Assembly: GCA_902801585.1 (NCBI GenBank)
Contig: CADCIU010000032.1
Span: 1-32,304, forward strand
Source: an uncultured Lachnospiraceae bacterium
GTDB taxonomy: Bacteria; Bacillota_A; Clostridia; Lachnospirales; Lachnospiraceae
Direction: 5' to 3'
Length of the DNA stretch: 32,304 nt
Below are positions 7,510 through 15,383 of the stretch, in pieces; the stretch's first letter is position 1, and each line of letters starts with the position of its first letter. The position numbers were made by a program, and so were the translations under genes. Under the pieces are notes generated by a model. It saw only the letters and a list, made by a program, of their open reading frames with translations. It had not been told where the DNA came from and did no database searches.

Positions 7510-9114
7510 ATGAAAAAGTGTGTGGCGATCATAGTTATGATCTGTCTGAGCGCGTCGCTTCTTATGGGCTGCGGCGGTTCCGGCTCAGGGGGCAAGAGCG
7601 TGGATGCGCAGTCCAAGGAGGATGCGCAGGCGGTTGAAACACAGAATGAGGTGCAGCAGCAGGAGGAATCGCAGGCTGATGCGGAGCAGGGAGAAGTGCA
7701 GGCAGTTGATTCACAGGCAGAAGAGCAGGCGGATCAGCAGGTAACCAGGGCATATCCCTCTCAGACAGACGGATACGTGGTTTTTGTCAAGGATGCCAAT
7801 ACCGAAGAGCCGCTGGCAGGTGTCAAGGTGCAGTTCTGCTCGGATTCGCAGTGCATGATGGCCAAGACCGACAATACCGGAGCCGCTGTATTTAACGTAG
7901 ATCCCGGCAACTACGAAGCGCATGTCCTCAAACCGCCGGCGGGATATCAGAAGAGCAGTGAGACCGCGCAGCTGACAGCGGACGACAGGATCGCTGTCTT
8001 GTTGCTGCTCAAAGAGGGTGAAGAATTAAAAGCCGCGGAAGCAGCGGACGGGGCAGCTGCGGCAGCTGAAGAAAACGCTGAAGAAACCGGTGAAGAAAGC
8101 GCAAAGGAAACTGCCCGTGAATACAGAAAGACTGACGCCGAGTGGTCTTTTGACATGACAGGCTTTACGTTCAAGGTTCCGGAAAGATACAAAGAGTATA
8201 AAGGACAGTACCATGCTGCGGACAGAGGCGAGACCGACTTCAATTCCAATATTTTCTGCTCGACTCTGATCTATCTTCCCAGGACAGACGAGGAAAGAGA
8301 AGCTATAATGACGTACTATTACGGGCTCACTGAAAGTGAAATGGAGACAGATGAAGCCAGACAGAGAGTCAATGATTACTACAAGTTCAATTTGACAACG
8401 GCTATGATCATCGCCATTAAAAATGACATGGATCTTGAGACAGTTCTGGATGAACTCGTCGAGGACAGATCCATGGTCAAGAAGACCGGACAGCTCGGGA
8501 CAGCAGGCGATTACAGCTATTATTATATAATCCCCGACTACTCAGCCTATGACGCCATGTTCCGGGAGGGAATGCCGGAAGAAATGTATGCCGAGTATCA
8601 GGATGCGATGGCAAACGTGGAGGAGGACGTGCTCAGCGGCGTAACCCTCAAGGGTGCCCATAGGCCCTTCGAAGTCGCTCCGGTCGGGACGAAGATCTCA
8701 TTTGAGACCACAGACCTCAACGGGAATGCGGTATCTTCCGCGGATCTCTTCGCGGGACACAAAGTGACGATGATCAATCTGTGGGCGACCTGGTGCACTT
8801 ACTGCAAGCAGGAGATGCCGGAGCTGGAGGAATTCAGTAAAGAACTCGCTGAGAAGGACTGCCAGATCATCGGGATCTGCACTGACCTGGATGATGACAA
8901 TGTTCAGCAGGCGATCAAGATCCTCGAAGATAATGGTGTTACTTACACCAACATCAAGCAGACGGATGAGCTCGCACAAATGCTGCCTACGGTTGGCTTG
9001 CCGACCACCTATTTCGTTGACAGCGAAGGCAGAATACTTACCGTTCCCGTTAGAGGAGCATATTTTGATAACTACAGGGAGAAGATTGAAGAGGCGCTGA
9101 AGGCCGTTGAATAA
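7510..9114 (+). CDS. Multidomain lipoprotein with C-terminal TlpA-type thioredoxin domain
   Basis: 534 residues from the ATG at 7510, which sits nine bases after a perfect AAGGAGG. The signal peptide ends in lipobox LLMGC. A Gln/Glu/Ala-rich low-complexity linker (about 25-80) leads to a beta-sandwich of Cna-B or carboxypeptidase-regulatory type at about 87-150 (EEPLAGVKVQF, DNTGAAVFNVDPGNY). A second Ala/Glu linker and an unrecognised domain (about 205-385) follow, then a redoxin domain (about 395-534) with active site WATWCTYCKQEMPEL and the cis-Pro region VGLPTTYFVD. The protein is predicted to be anchored outside the membrane and to perform thiol-disulfide exchange. TlpA/ResA-like proteins usually keep partner cysteines reduced; no CcdA-type electron donor is encoded nearby. 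Domain architecture is well supported, but the substrate is unknown. Confidence 0.9.
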   Translation: MKKCVAIIVMICLSASLLMGCGGSGSGGKSVDAQSKEDAQAVETQNEVQQQEESQADAEQGEVQAVDSQAEEQADQQVTRAYPSQTDGYVVFVKDANTEEPLAGVKVQFCSDSQCMMAKTDNTGAAVFNVDPGNYEAHVLKPPAGYQKSSETAQLTADDRIAVLLLLKEGEELKAAEAADGAAAAAEENAEETGEESAKETAREYRKTDAEWSFDMTGFTFKVPERYKEYKGQYHAADRGETDFNSNIFCSTLIYLPRTDEEREAIMTYYYGLTESEMETDEARQRVNDYYKFNLTTAMIIAIKNDMDLETVLDELVEDRSMVKKTGQLGTAGDYSYYYIIPDYSAYDAMFREGMPEEMYAEYQDAMANVEEDVLSGVTLKGAHRPFEVAPVGTKISFETTDLNGNAVSSADLFAGHKVTMINLWATWCTYCKQEMPELEEFSKELAEKDCQIIGICTDLDDDNVQQAIKILEDNGVTYTNIKQTDELAQMLPTVGLPTTYFVDSEGRILTVPVRGAYFDNYREKIEEALKAVE

Positions 9115-9282
9115 ATCGAAGAAGACCTGCTTCAGAAGCGGTCAAAATATTGACTCATATAGAAGTTTGATTTAGTCTGAAAAGTCCATAAATGAAAGGT
9201 TATAAGGCATTACATATTGCTCGGGTCCGTGCGATACTTAAAAAAGAAGTGATGTTTAACCGATAAGTAGGGGAGGTCAGAT

Positions 9283-10509
9283 ATGCCTGTACATGTAATT
9301 ACTGAAGCGAACCGCTGCCTGCAGTGTAAGAATCCCCGCTGCCGTATGCAGGGATGCCCCATTCAGACTAACATTCCGGAAGTCATCCGCTTGTTCAAAG
9401 AGAACAAAATGATGGACGCTGCGGAAATCCTCTTTGAGAACAATCCGTTGTCCGTGATCTGCTCTTTAGTCTGCAATCATGAGAACCAGTGCGAAGGACA
9501 CTGCGTGCGCGGGATCAAGGGTGAACCGGTTCATTTTTCTTCAATTGAGAACTATATTTCCGATTCCTGCTTCGAGAGACTGGATCTGAGCTGTGCGCCG
9601 TACAACGGCATGAAGGTCGGCGTGATCGGCGCAGGCCCCGCGGGGATCACGATCGCGATCATCCTGGCCAGACGCGGATACAAGGTTACTGTATTTGAGA
9701 CCAGGGAAAAGATCGGCGGGATCCTTCGTTACGGCATTCCGGAATTTCGGCTGCCTAAGAGTATTTTGGACCGCTATTATCGCAGAATGCGCGATATGGG
9801 CATCATGTTCCGCCCCAATTTCGAGCTGGGCGGATCTACCAGTATACAGGACCTGTTCGACGACGGCTACCGCAGTGTTTTCGTAGGGACCGGTGCATGG
9901 AAGCCGCGCAAACTGGGTGTGCCCGGAGAGACTTTCGGTCATGTCTTCTATGCGATCAACTATCTGAACAATCCCGATGTATATGAGCTGGGCGACAAGG
10001 TCGCGATCGTCGGTGCAGGCAATGCGGCTATGGATGTGGCGCGCACGGCGATCCGTCACGGATCCCGTGATGTTACTGTTTATGTCCGCAGTGACAAAGT
10101 GGCAGCATCGGAGAATGAGTTTAATTATGCTGTGCTTGACGGCGTGCATTTTGAGTTCAGAAAGAATATTGTCCGCATTGTGGACGAAGGTGCGGTATTC
10201 TGCGACAGAGTTGAGGATCCTGAGACGGGAAAACTTGTGGATGATCACTCCACAGACCGGCTCGTGGAGGCAGACAGTATCATTATCTCCGTTTCTCAGG
10301 TTCCCCGCGACAGGCTTGTCATGAGAGACCATGAACTTCACATGAACCAGCGCGGAAACCTGCAGATCGATGAACATGGTGAGACCACCATGGAAGGCGT
10401 TTTCGCGTCAGGAGATGTTGTGACAGGAGCCAAGACTGTCGTTGCTGCGGTTGCCGCAGCCAAGCAGATCGCGGACAACATGGATGACTATATGAAGGAG
10501 AAATACTGA
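9283..10509 (+). CDS. GltD-like NAD(P)/FAD oxidoreductase (glutamate synthase small-subunit family)
   Basis: 408 residues. The N-terminal Fe-S domain has two Cys clusters, Cys12/15/20/25 and Cys60/64/70/74, expected to hold two 4Fe-4S clusters. A first dinucleotide site GVIGAGPAGI near 112-121 binds FAD, and a second, VAIVGAGNAAMD near 240-251, binds NAD(P)H. The C-terminus has the FASGDV signature (GVFASGDVVTGAKTVVAA) that contacts FAD. This is the small-subunit family of glutamate synthase, NfnB and related transferases. It is shorter than typical GltD (about 470), and no large subunit or Nfn partner is present in the window, so the electron acceptor is unknown. The ATG follows a GGGAGG site. 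Family is certain; the exact reaction is not. Confidence 0.9.
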   Translation: MPVHVITEANRCLQCKNPRCRMQGCPIQTNIPEVIRLFKENKMMDAAEILFENNPLSVICSLVCNHENQCEGHCVRGIKGEPVHFSSIENYISDSCFERLDLSCAPYNGMKVGVIGAGPAGITIAIILARRGYKVTVFETREKIGGILRYGIPEFRLPKSILDRYYRRMRDMGIMFRPNFELGGSTSIQDLFDDGYRSVFVGTGAWKPRKLGVPGETFGHVFYAINYLNNPDVYELGDKVAIVGAGNAAMDVARTAIRHGSRDVTVYVRSDKVAASENEFNYAVLDGVHFEFRKNIVRIVDEGAVFCDRVEDPETGKLVDDHSTDRLVEADSIIISVSQVPRDRLVMRDHELHMNQRGNLQIDEHGETTMEGVFASGDVVTGAKTVVAAVAAAKQIADNMDDYMKEKY

Positions 10510-10577
10510 GACGTCTGTCTGTAGACAAAGGACGGCGGCATAACGATTCTTTGTAATGGCAAAGAGTTTAAGAATAG

Positions 10578-10617
10578 AGCGACCAAGTCAGAGGGAAAGG
10601 CCTCGGACTTGGTCGCT
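10578..10617. terminator. 12-bp stem-loop downstream of the GltD-like gene
   Basis: AGCGACCAAGTC (10578-10589) pairs perfectly with GACTTGGTCGCT (10606-10617), and the loop contains a smaller GAGG/CCTC pairing. Only three T residues follow, so it may be a weak terminator or an mRNA-stabilising hairpin. The rest of the 309-base gap between the GltD-like and CPBP genes (10510-10818) holds a second terminator and a promoter; I see no gene in it. Confidence 0.6.
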
Positions 10618-10680
10618 TTGACATATAGGGCGGCACACTTGTGCTGCGGAACTGCCGAATCGCATAGAATTGGGTATTAA

Positions 10681-10716
10681 AGCCGGCTCCATGAACGGGT
10701 GGAACCGGCTTTTTTA
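10681..10716 (+). terminator. Rho-independent terminator
   Basis: AGCCGGCTCCA pairs with TGGAACCGGCT with one C/A mismatch, loop 10692-10699, followed by six T residues. It ends transcription entering from the GltD-like gene before the CPBP promoter. Confidence 0.82.
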
Positions 10717-10765
10717 TCGAAAGATAAACAGCAGCACTTTTTTGGACAGTAAGAAGCGCGAAATG

Positions 10766-10774
10766 TGATATACT
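10766..10774 (+). promoter_or_regulatory. Extended -10 promoter element for the CPBP protease gene
   Basis: TGATATACT at 10766-10774 is an extended -10 box (TGn plus TATACT). No good -35 box is seen at 17 bases, which is common for extended -10 promoters. It is 44 bases upstream of the ATG. Confidence 0.5.
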
Positions 10775-10818
10775 TATGCCCGATAACCAAGTAAAACGGT
10801 CATAAGGAGTGATACATC

Positions 10819-11685
10819 ATGAACAGTCAAAAAACAAGACAGCACAAATTTGTTGAAAAAGCACCTGTACCTGCAGCCATACTCTTGAGTATCTTGTGGC
10901 TCGTACTATACCAACTTCTTGAGTACGCTGTTAATCTCCCGATCTCCGGGATGATCAGCGGATACGATCCCATGACCGGCCCCATCGGGCTTGTTGTGAG
11001 CACAGCGATCATGATGGGCGTATATAAGTGGTGGTTCAGGCCGGAGTTTGAGGGAATGCTGAAGGGCAGCCTGCCTTTGGGCTTTCTTCTGGGTCTGACT
11101 GAACTGGCCTATCTGCTGATTTCTTTTGCAATCAGTATTCTGTCCGGATATGAGCTCAGTATTAAGCCGTTGACCGGGGGAATACTATTCATTTCACTTG
11201 TTGCCGGTATAGGAGAAGAATTCATTTTCAGGGGTGTGCTCGTCAGCACGTTGATGCGGCAGTGGAAGGACCAAAATAAGTTCAGAACCGCCGCACTGGT
11301 TTCGGGAATCGTTTTCGGACTGGCCCACGCCACAAATGTTTTGGCGGGAGCTGATCCGCTGCGGACGCTTCTGCAGGTGATCGGATCCGTCAGCGTCGGC
11401 ATTATTTTCTCTGCCGTTTACCTGCGCAGCGGGAGTCTTCTGCCGTGCATGTTCTACCATACGGTGCACGACATCATTGCCATTGCAGGCGAGAGCGAGG
11501 TGACGGAAAGCGGGATCATTACCGGGTCAAGAATCGGCTGGACAGACGGCGTCGATCTTATATTATCAATTGTACTTGCCGCAATTGCGTTTTGGATGCT
11601 CCGCGCCGCTAAACACGAGGAGATGCAGGAACTCTGGAACAGGAAGTGGAGGACGGCGGAAGAAGCTGCGCAGCAGAACGGGTGA
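10819..11685 (+). CDS. CPBP/Abi family intramembrane glutamic-type endopeptidase
   Basis: 288 residues, strongly hydrophobic with about seven or eight membrane helices. The conserved motifs of the CAAX-prenyl-protease-2-like (CPBP) family are in order: motif 1 GEEFIFRG near 132-139 (EExxxR catalytic glutamates), motif 2 FGLAHATN near 167, and motif 3 FYHTVHDI near 211 with a catalytic His. In bacteria this family includes bacteriocin self-immunity proteins and processing proteases, but nothing here identifies a substrate. The ATG follows an AAGGAG site, and the gene has its own promoter and upstream terminator, so it is probably a single unit. The C-terminus is a short charged cytosolic tail. 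Confidence 0.9.
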   Translation: MNSQKTRQHKFVEKAPVPAAILLSILWLVLYQLLEYAVNLPISGMISGYDPMTGPIGLVVSTAIMMGVYKWWFRPEFEGMLKGSLPLGFLLGLTELAYLLISFAISILSGYELSIKPLTGGILFISLVAGIGEEFIFRGVLVSTLMRQWKDQNKFRTAALVSGIVFGLAHATNVLAGADPLRTLLQVIGSVSVGIIFSAVYLRSGSLLPCMFYHTVHDIIAIAGESEVTESGIITGSRIGWTDGVDLILSIVLAAIAFWMLRAAKHEEMQELWNRKWRTAEEAAQQNG

Positions 11686-11713
11686 CCGGGGATTCATGAA
11701 TGTGAAGCGGGAA

Positions 11714-12775
11714 TTACTGCGCGTTTTCCCACATGACTATATAGGCATACGTGCCGTCGCCAAATTCTGAATTGTCCCAGTGTCCATCCGTTAAAGCTGC
11801 ATTGAAGCGGCCGTAATACGCGATTTCCGGACTTTCATACGGGGTCTGGTATCCGTCCTCATCGATTCCCCAATCGGTGAAGTCTGATCGTTTGCCGCTG
11901 ACCCACTTCCAGATGCCGATCGATTCGCGGTCACTCAGGCCGATAAAAGCCTGATCATAGCCTTTGCTGACCATATAATTAAAAAGCTGCTCATTTTCTT
12001 CTTTACTGTAGATCACAGCCAGGTCTCCGCCCAGTGATTTGCAGTACTGCTGAGCGGCGTGCCATGAAGTGATCCCATTGTCGAACAGATAATACGCATT
12101 TCCGTTGTAATAAAACGCGTCCTCGGGAATTTTGACTTCAATCACCTCATCATGAATGCCTTCATCGCCCCACTGGCAGATAAAATCCGATGCTTCGAAA
12201 CCAAACTGAGAATCATTCCATGTTCCGTTGTTTTCCTGCGTGCTGAACATGGCATAGTCTTCCCCTTTAGCGGCGGCATTGGGTTCGTTTTTCCCCCAGT
12301 TCGTGTAAGAAGGCTGGGCCTTAGTCACCCATTGCCAATTCCCGTCTATTTTGATATCACTATATCCGAAAAAGGCGGTCTTATAACCCCTTGACTGAAC
12401 ATATGCAAACAGCATGTCATTGAGCTCATCGGATGTAATGACAGCCAGATGCCCGCCCTGTTTCTCACAGAATTCTTCAGCCTCTTCCCATGTCACCGCG
12501 GTCCCGTATTCATAGACCCAGTAGTAGTTTCCGCCATAATAAAGAGCCTCTTCAGGGATATTTACAGCGTCGTCTGCATCCGGAACTTTAGCTTCTTCTG
12601 TACTTGTGCCTGTATCTGCAGCCGAAGCTTTACTCTCATCGGTTCCGGCGTTCCTGAGGCTGTCGTAAAGAAAATAGCTGAAGATCACCGTCAAAACTAC
12701 AGTAATTGCCGCAAGGCTGATCGTTATACGTCTCCACGCTTTCAATGAATTGTCGGTATTGATTGGCTTTTTCAT
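11714..12775 (-). CDS. Membrane-anchored protein with two C-type-lectin-like domains
   Basis: 353 residues. A basic N-terminus is followed by one membrane helix (about 17-38, ISLAAITVVLTVIFSYF), giving a type II topology with the bulk outside. After a Ser/Thr/Asp-rich linker come two C-type-lectin-like domains, about 78-200 and 217-352. Domain 1 shows YYWVYEYGTAVTWEEAEEFC, GGHLAVIT and GTWNDSQF...FICQW. Domain 2 shows YYLFDNGITSWHAAQQYC, GGDLAVIY and GHWDNSEF. The WND and HLAVI motifs mark the fold; sugar binding cannot be assumed. It is downstream of a zinc-ribbon gene on the same strand but separated from it by a terminator and its own -10 box. With the kinase and second lectin gene it forms a small signalling island. 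Confidence 0.88.
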   Translation of the reverse strand: MKKPINTDNSLKAWRRITISLAAITVVLTVIFSYFLYDSLRNAGTDESKASAADTGTSTEEAKVPDADDAVNIPEEALYYGGNYYWVYEYGTAVTWEEAEEFCEKQGGHLAVITSDELNDMLFAYVQSRGYKTAFFGYSDIKIDGNWQWVTKAQPSYTNWGKNEPNAAAKGEDYAMFSTQENNGTWNDSQFGFEASDFICQWGDEGIHDEVIEVKIPEDAFYYNGNAYYLFDNGITSWHAAQQYCKSLGGDLAVIYSKEENEQLFNYMVSKGYDQAFIGLSDRESIGIWKWVSGKRSDFTDWGIDEDGYQTPYESPEIAYYGRFNAALTDGHWDNSEFGDGTYAYIVMWENAQ

Positions 12776-12826
12776 GGCAAACAGCTGCGCTCCCTTCAGC
12801 TTCCTTCACATATACATAACAACAAT

Positions 12827-12832
12827 ATTGTA
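12827..12832 (-). promoter_or_regulatory. Probable -10 box for the double-lectin gene
   Basis: On the minus strand the sequence reads TGCTACAAT, an extended -10 element with -10 hexamer TACAAT, about 52 bases upstream of the ATG at 12775 and just after the terminator of the preceding gene. The -35 region is poor. Confidence 0.45.
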
Positions 12833-12840
12833 GCATGAAA

Positions 12841-12875
12841 ATGAGCCGGGAAAACAATGAAGTTTCCCGGCTCAT
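12841..12875 (-). terminator. Rho-independent terminator after the zinc-ribbon gene
   Basis: The perfect 13-bp arms ATGAGCCGGGAAA and TTTCCCGGCTCAT with a nine-base loop begin five bases after the zinc-ribbon stop codon and are followed on the minus strand by a short T run. It separates that gene from the lectin gene. Confidence 0.8.
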
Positions 12876-12880
12876 CTGAC

Positions 12881-13072
12881 CTATTGCTCTGTGCTGTCTG
12901 CTTTTATGGACGGTTCATTCCGGCTGTCCGACCCTGTTGATTCGTTGACCGGAAACAATTGACCGCAGTTAAGACACAATATCATTTGATCGCCATTTTC
13001 CCCGCAGTCATAAAAGCAGCTGCTTTTGCAGTAAGGACATATGCTGAGGGTTTTTTGTTCTTTTTCACACAT
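12881..13072 (-). CDS. Small zinc-ribbon protein, 63 residues
   Basis: The frame is open from 13111, but the ATG at 13072 is preferred because it has an AAAGGA site eight bases upstream, while the earlier ATG has none. Two CxxC knuckles, Cys12-Pro-Tyr-Cys15 and Cys33-Leu-Asn-Cys36, form a treble-clef/zinc-ribbon fold; two further Cys (19, 23) lie between them. The C-terminus is polar and probably disordered. It is cytosolic with no catalytic motif. Similar zinc ribbons are present in the kinase and in the second lectin protein of this island, so it may be an adaptor in the same pathway; that role is inference. Confidence 0.68.
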   Translation of the reverse strand: MCEKEQKTLSICPYCKSSCFYDCGENGDQMILCLNCGQLFPVNESTGSDSRNEPSIKADSTEQ

Positions 13073-13238
13073 TGCTTTCCTTTCTCCGGCTTTTGATGAC
13101 GAATGACACATTTGAGCGGCAGCACCTACTTAGGCAAGAATAAAGTAGCATATTCTGTATTTCCTGTTGTAATATTGGAGTGCCCGTATGATATGATGTT
13201 GTATGTATGAAATGCTTTGCCTTGAAAAGGACAATGAA

Positions 13239-14408
13239 ATGAAAATGCTTAGGAAATGCCCCCTGTGCGGCGAACCGGTCGACCCGGAAAACGGAATATT
13301 GTGCACAAACTGCGGGAATATGCTGACAGAAGAATCTTCTTATGATCAGGAAGAGAATCAGGAAGAAGAACAGGAAGAATCAGCAGATACGCATGTACTG
13401 CCGGACGGGACCATCCTCAATGAAAGATACCGTATCAAACACTTTCTGGGACAAGGCGGATTTGGAATCACTTATGAGGGACTTGACACTCTGCTGAATG
13501 CGAGGGTCGCGATCAAGGAGTTTTTTCCCAAGAGTCTGGCAGAACGGCACACCTCGATCTCATTAAATGTGACCGTTACACTAAAAGCGGATCTGCCGAA
13601 TTATAAGACGGGTCTTGACAGCTTTCTGCAAGAGGCAAGAAATCTCGCGCAGTTTATGGGAGAAGAGAGCATCGTACATGTAAGCGACTATTTTCGGGCG
13701 AACAACACCGCTTATATCGTCATGGAATACGTGGATGGGATCACTGTTGCGGAGTATGTAGAGCGAAATGGGAGAGTGCCGTTCTCGAAGTGTATGGAGT
13801 ACATGGATCCCGTCATGAAAGCGCTCGAGACCATCCATGGGAAGAAAATGGTCCATAGAGACATCAGCCCCTCAAATATAATGATCCGAAAGAACGGAGG
13901 GGTCAAACTTCTGGATTTTGGTGCGGCAAGGATCGTGGATTCCGTCAGCAGATCCTTGTCTGTGATCATACGGCCGGGATATACCCCGATCGAGCAGTAT
14001 TCCGAGAAGCGGTCTCAGGGACCGTATACCGATATCTTTGCGCTGTGCGGCACTTTTTATTATATGCTGACCGGAAGCGCTCCCGAGAACCTGTATGATC
14101 GAATGACGAAAAGAGCGGAATTGAAACATCCCTCTGAACTGGGAGCTGACATTTCACTTGAACAGGAACTTGCTGTATTGAAGGGACTGGAGATAAACCC
14201 TGAAGACAGATTTCAGACGATCGGCGAATTGCGCGAAGTGCTGTCGGGGAGCAAAAGCATCTCGGAAAAAGGTGAAGTAAAAAAGACGGACGGTCCTGCA
14301 GAAGTACCGGCCGCACCTTTCCATTATATAAGAATGCTGTTGGTATCCGTTGATGTTTTGCTGATCATCGGAATCATTTTCTTAATATTCAGAAAGCTGA
14401 CCGGGTAA
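13239..14408 (+). CDS. Zinc-ribbon Ser/Thr protein kinase with C-terminal membrane anchor
   Basis: 389 residues from the ATG at 13239, which follows AAAAGGA by seven bases; an upstream in-frame ATG at 13203 lacks a site. An N-terminal zinc ribbon (Cys7/10/22/25) is followed by a Glu-rich linker (about 31-55) and a Hanks-type kinase domain (about 63-340). That domain has the Gly loop GQGGFGITYEG, VAIKEFF with the ATP-binding Lys, catalytic loop HRDISPSN, DFGAAR and an APE-like PGYTPIEQY. One membrane helix (about 365-384) ends the protein, leaving only RKLTG after it. The kinase therefore faces the cytosol and is tail-anchored with no external sensor, unlike PASTA kinases. The catalytic loop has Ser where HRDxKxxN kinases have Lys, a feature seen in one bacterial subfamily. 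Lectin-domain membrane proteins are encoded on both sides. Confidence 0.93.
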   Translation: MKMLRKCPLCGEPVDPENGILCTNCGNMLTEESSYDQEENQEEEQEESADTHVLPDGTILNERYRIKHFLGQGGFGITYEGLDTLLNARVAIKEFFPKSLAERHTSISLNVTVTLKADLPNYKTGLDSFLQEARNLAQFMGEESIVHVSDYFRANNTAYIVMEYVDGITVAEYVERNGRVPFSKCMEYMDPVMKALETIHGKKMVHRDISPSNIMIRKNGGVKLLDFGAARIVDSVSRSLSVIIRPGYTPIEQYSEKRSQGPYTDIFALCGTFYYMLTGSAPENLYDRMTKRAELKHPSELGADISLEQELAVLKGLEINPEDRFQTIGELREVLSGSKSISEKGEVKKTDGPAEVPAAPFHYIRMLLVSVDVLLIIGIIFLIFRKLTG

Positions 14409-14427
14409 GCAGGGATTTCCTGCTTAC
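14405..14427. terminator. Shared stem-loop containing both stop codons of two converging genes
   Basis: GTAAGCAGG (14405-14413) pairs perfectly with CCTGCTTAC (14419-14427) around a five-base loop. The kinase stop (14406-14408) is in the left arm and the lectin stop (14424-14426, minus strand) in the right arm, so the genes end 15 bases apart. It lacks T runs, so termination strength is uncertain. Confidence 0.6.
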
Positions 14428-15194
14428 TCGTCAATAAGACAATCCCACTCACAGATAAAAGTGGTCGTATTTTCCTGGAAGGGAGCATCGTTCCATGTAC
14501 CGTCGCTTGGGATCGTGGGCTTGTCTTTTTCGTAATTGAATTCGGCGTAATCTTCGTCGCCGCCCCAGCTTTTGCCATTATCGGGAAGTGACCAGCTGCC
14601 GACTTTTGTCCAGTTCTCAAACGTGCTGCCGCTGTCTGACCACTCCCAGTTCCCTTCTTCCATTTCGTCCGAATAACCAAAGTAAGCCGTACCGATCTGC
14701 TTCTCCCGCAGTTTGCGGAACAGAAAGTTGTTCTCGGCAAGATCATTGATCACCGCGAGATGACCTCGCGATTCCCGGCAGAATTCAGCCACTTGCTGAT
14801 ACGTTTCAAACCCGTAATTATTCGCATCGTAAAATGCATAAGTATGTCCGTTATGAGTTATGAACTCATCCGGGAGATGAGGAATATCAGCAATGCTTAA
14901 TCGATCGGGGGATGACTTCCCTGTGGAGGCTGTTTCAGAAAGCGTTTCATCAGAAGGTGTTTCATCAACCGGCGGCATGCCTGTATCTGCTGCCGGAGAA
15001 GGATCGCCGGCAGTCCGGCTGTTCCCGGGAAACAGTTCCGAGACAGCCAAAGCTGCAAACACGACGAAAAGCACCGCAGTCAAAATATACAGCCGTTTCA
15101 GGACCGGATCATGATACGGATGCAGTGTCGTGCCGCAGAATTTGCAAGTCTTCCTGCCGCCCGGGTTTTCTTTTCCGCATTTTGGACATTTCAT
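14424..15194 (-). CDS. Zinc-ribbon / membrane helix / C-type-lectin protein
   Basis: 256 residues from the ATG at 15194, which follows GAGGTG by six bases; the frame is open further upstream but lacks a better start. An N-terminal zinc ribbon (CPKCGKENPGG...CKFCG, residues 3-21) is cytosolic. A membrane helix follows (about 34-54, YILTAVLFVVFAALAVSELF), then a Pro/Ser/Thr-rich external linker (about 58-105) and one C-type-lectin-like domain (about 115-254) with RGHLAVIND, GYSDEMEEGNWEW and GTWNDAPF...FICEW. The architecture mirrors the kinase: both have a zinc ribbon on the cytosolic side, but this one has an external lectin fold instead of a kinase. It converges on the kinase gene and probably shares function with it. 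Ligand is unknown. Confidence 0.87.
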   Translation of the reverse strand: MKCPKCGKENPGGRKTCKFCGTTLHPYHDPVLKRLYILTAVLFVVFAALAVSELFPGNSRTAGDPSPAADTGMPPVDETPSDETLSETASTGKSSPDRLSIADIPHLPDEFITHNGHTYAFYDANNYGFETYQQVAEFCRESRGHLAVINDLAENNFLFRKLREKQIGTAYFGYSDEMEEGNWEWSDSGSTFENWTKVGSWSLPDNGKSWGGDEDYAEFNYEKDKPTIPSDGTWNDAPFQENTTTFICEWDCLIDE

Positions 15195-15294
15195 ATCTGC
15201 ACCTCGGAGTTGCATTACAGGGGCATTTTTAAAGTCATTGTTTTGGAACTGCGGCTTTACAGATATCATAAAAACAGCGCATGTGACCGCAGCT

Positions 15295-15338
15295 CATTTT
15301 ATAATACCATTAACCCTGTTATTAAGAAATGCTATAAT
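15295..15338. promoter_or_regulatory. Divergent promoter region between the lectin gene and the 415-aa gene
   Basis: Plus strand: -35 TTAACC (15310-15315), 17-base spacer, extended -10 TGCTATAAT ending at 15338, serving the gene at 15384. Minus strand: a TATAAA-like -10 at about 15297-15302 with TTAATA 16 bases upstream, a weaker match, facing the zinc-ribbon lectin gene. The two overlap, which would allow joint control. Confidence 0.6.
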
Positions 15339-15383
15339 GACTGTGTATTCTGATCACGAAGAAAAGAAAGAGGTCATTCTACA

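Noticed and set aside
9124..9143. GACC-TGCTTC...GAAGC-GGTC palindrome after the TlpA-type gene
   Set aside because: Short, mismatched stem with a minimal loop and followed by A residues rather than T residues; too weak to call a terminator.
9541..10377. A 278-codon frame antisense to the GltD-like gene
   Set aside because: Shadow frame; the sense strand has intact Cys clusters and two dinucleotide-binding motifs.
10510..10680. Possible riboswitch or T-box leader upstream of the CPBP gene
   Set aside because: The hairpins are explained as terminators after the GltD-like gene, and no known leader motif was seen; the CPBP promoter lies downstream of them.
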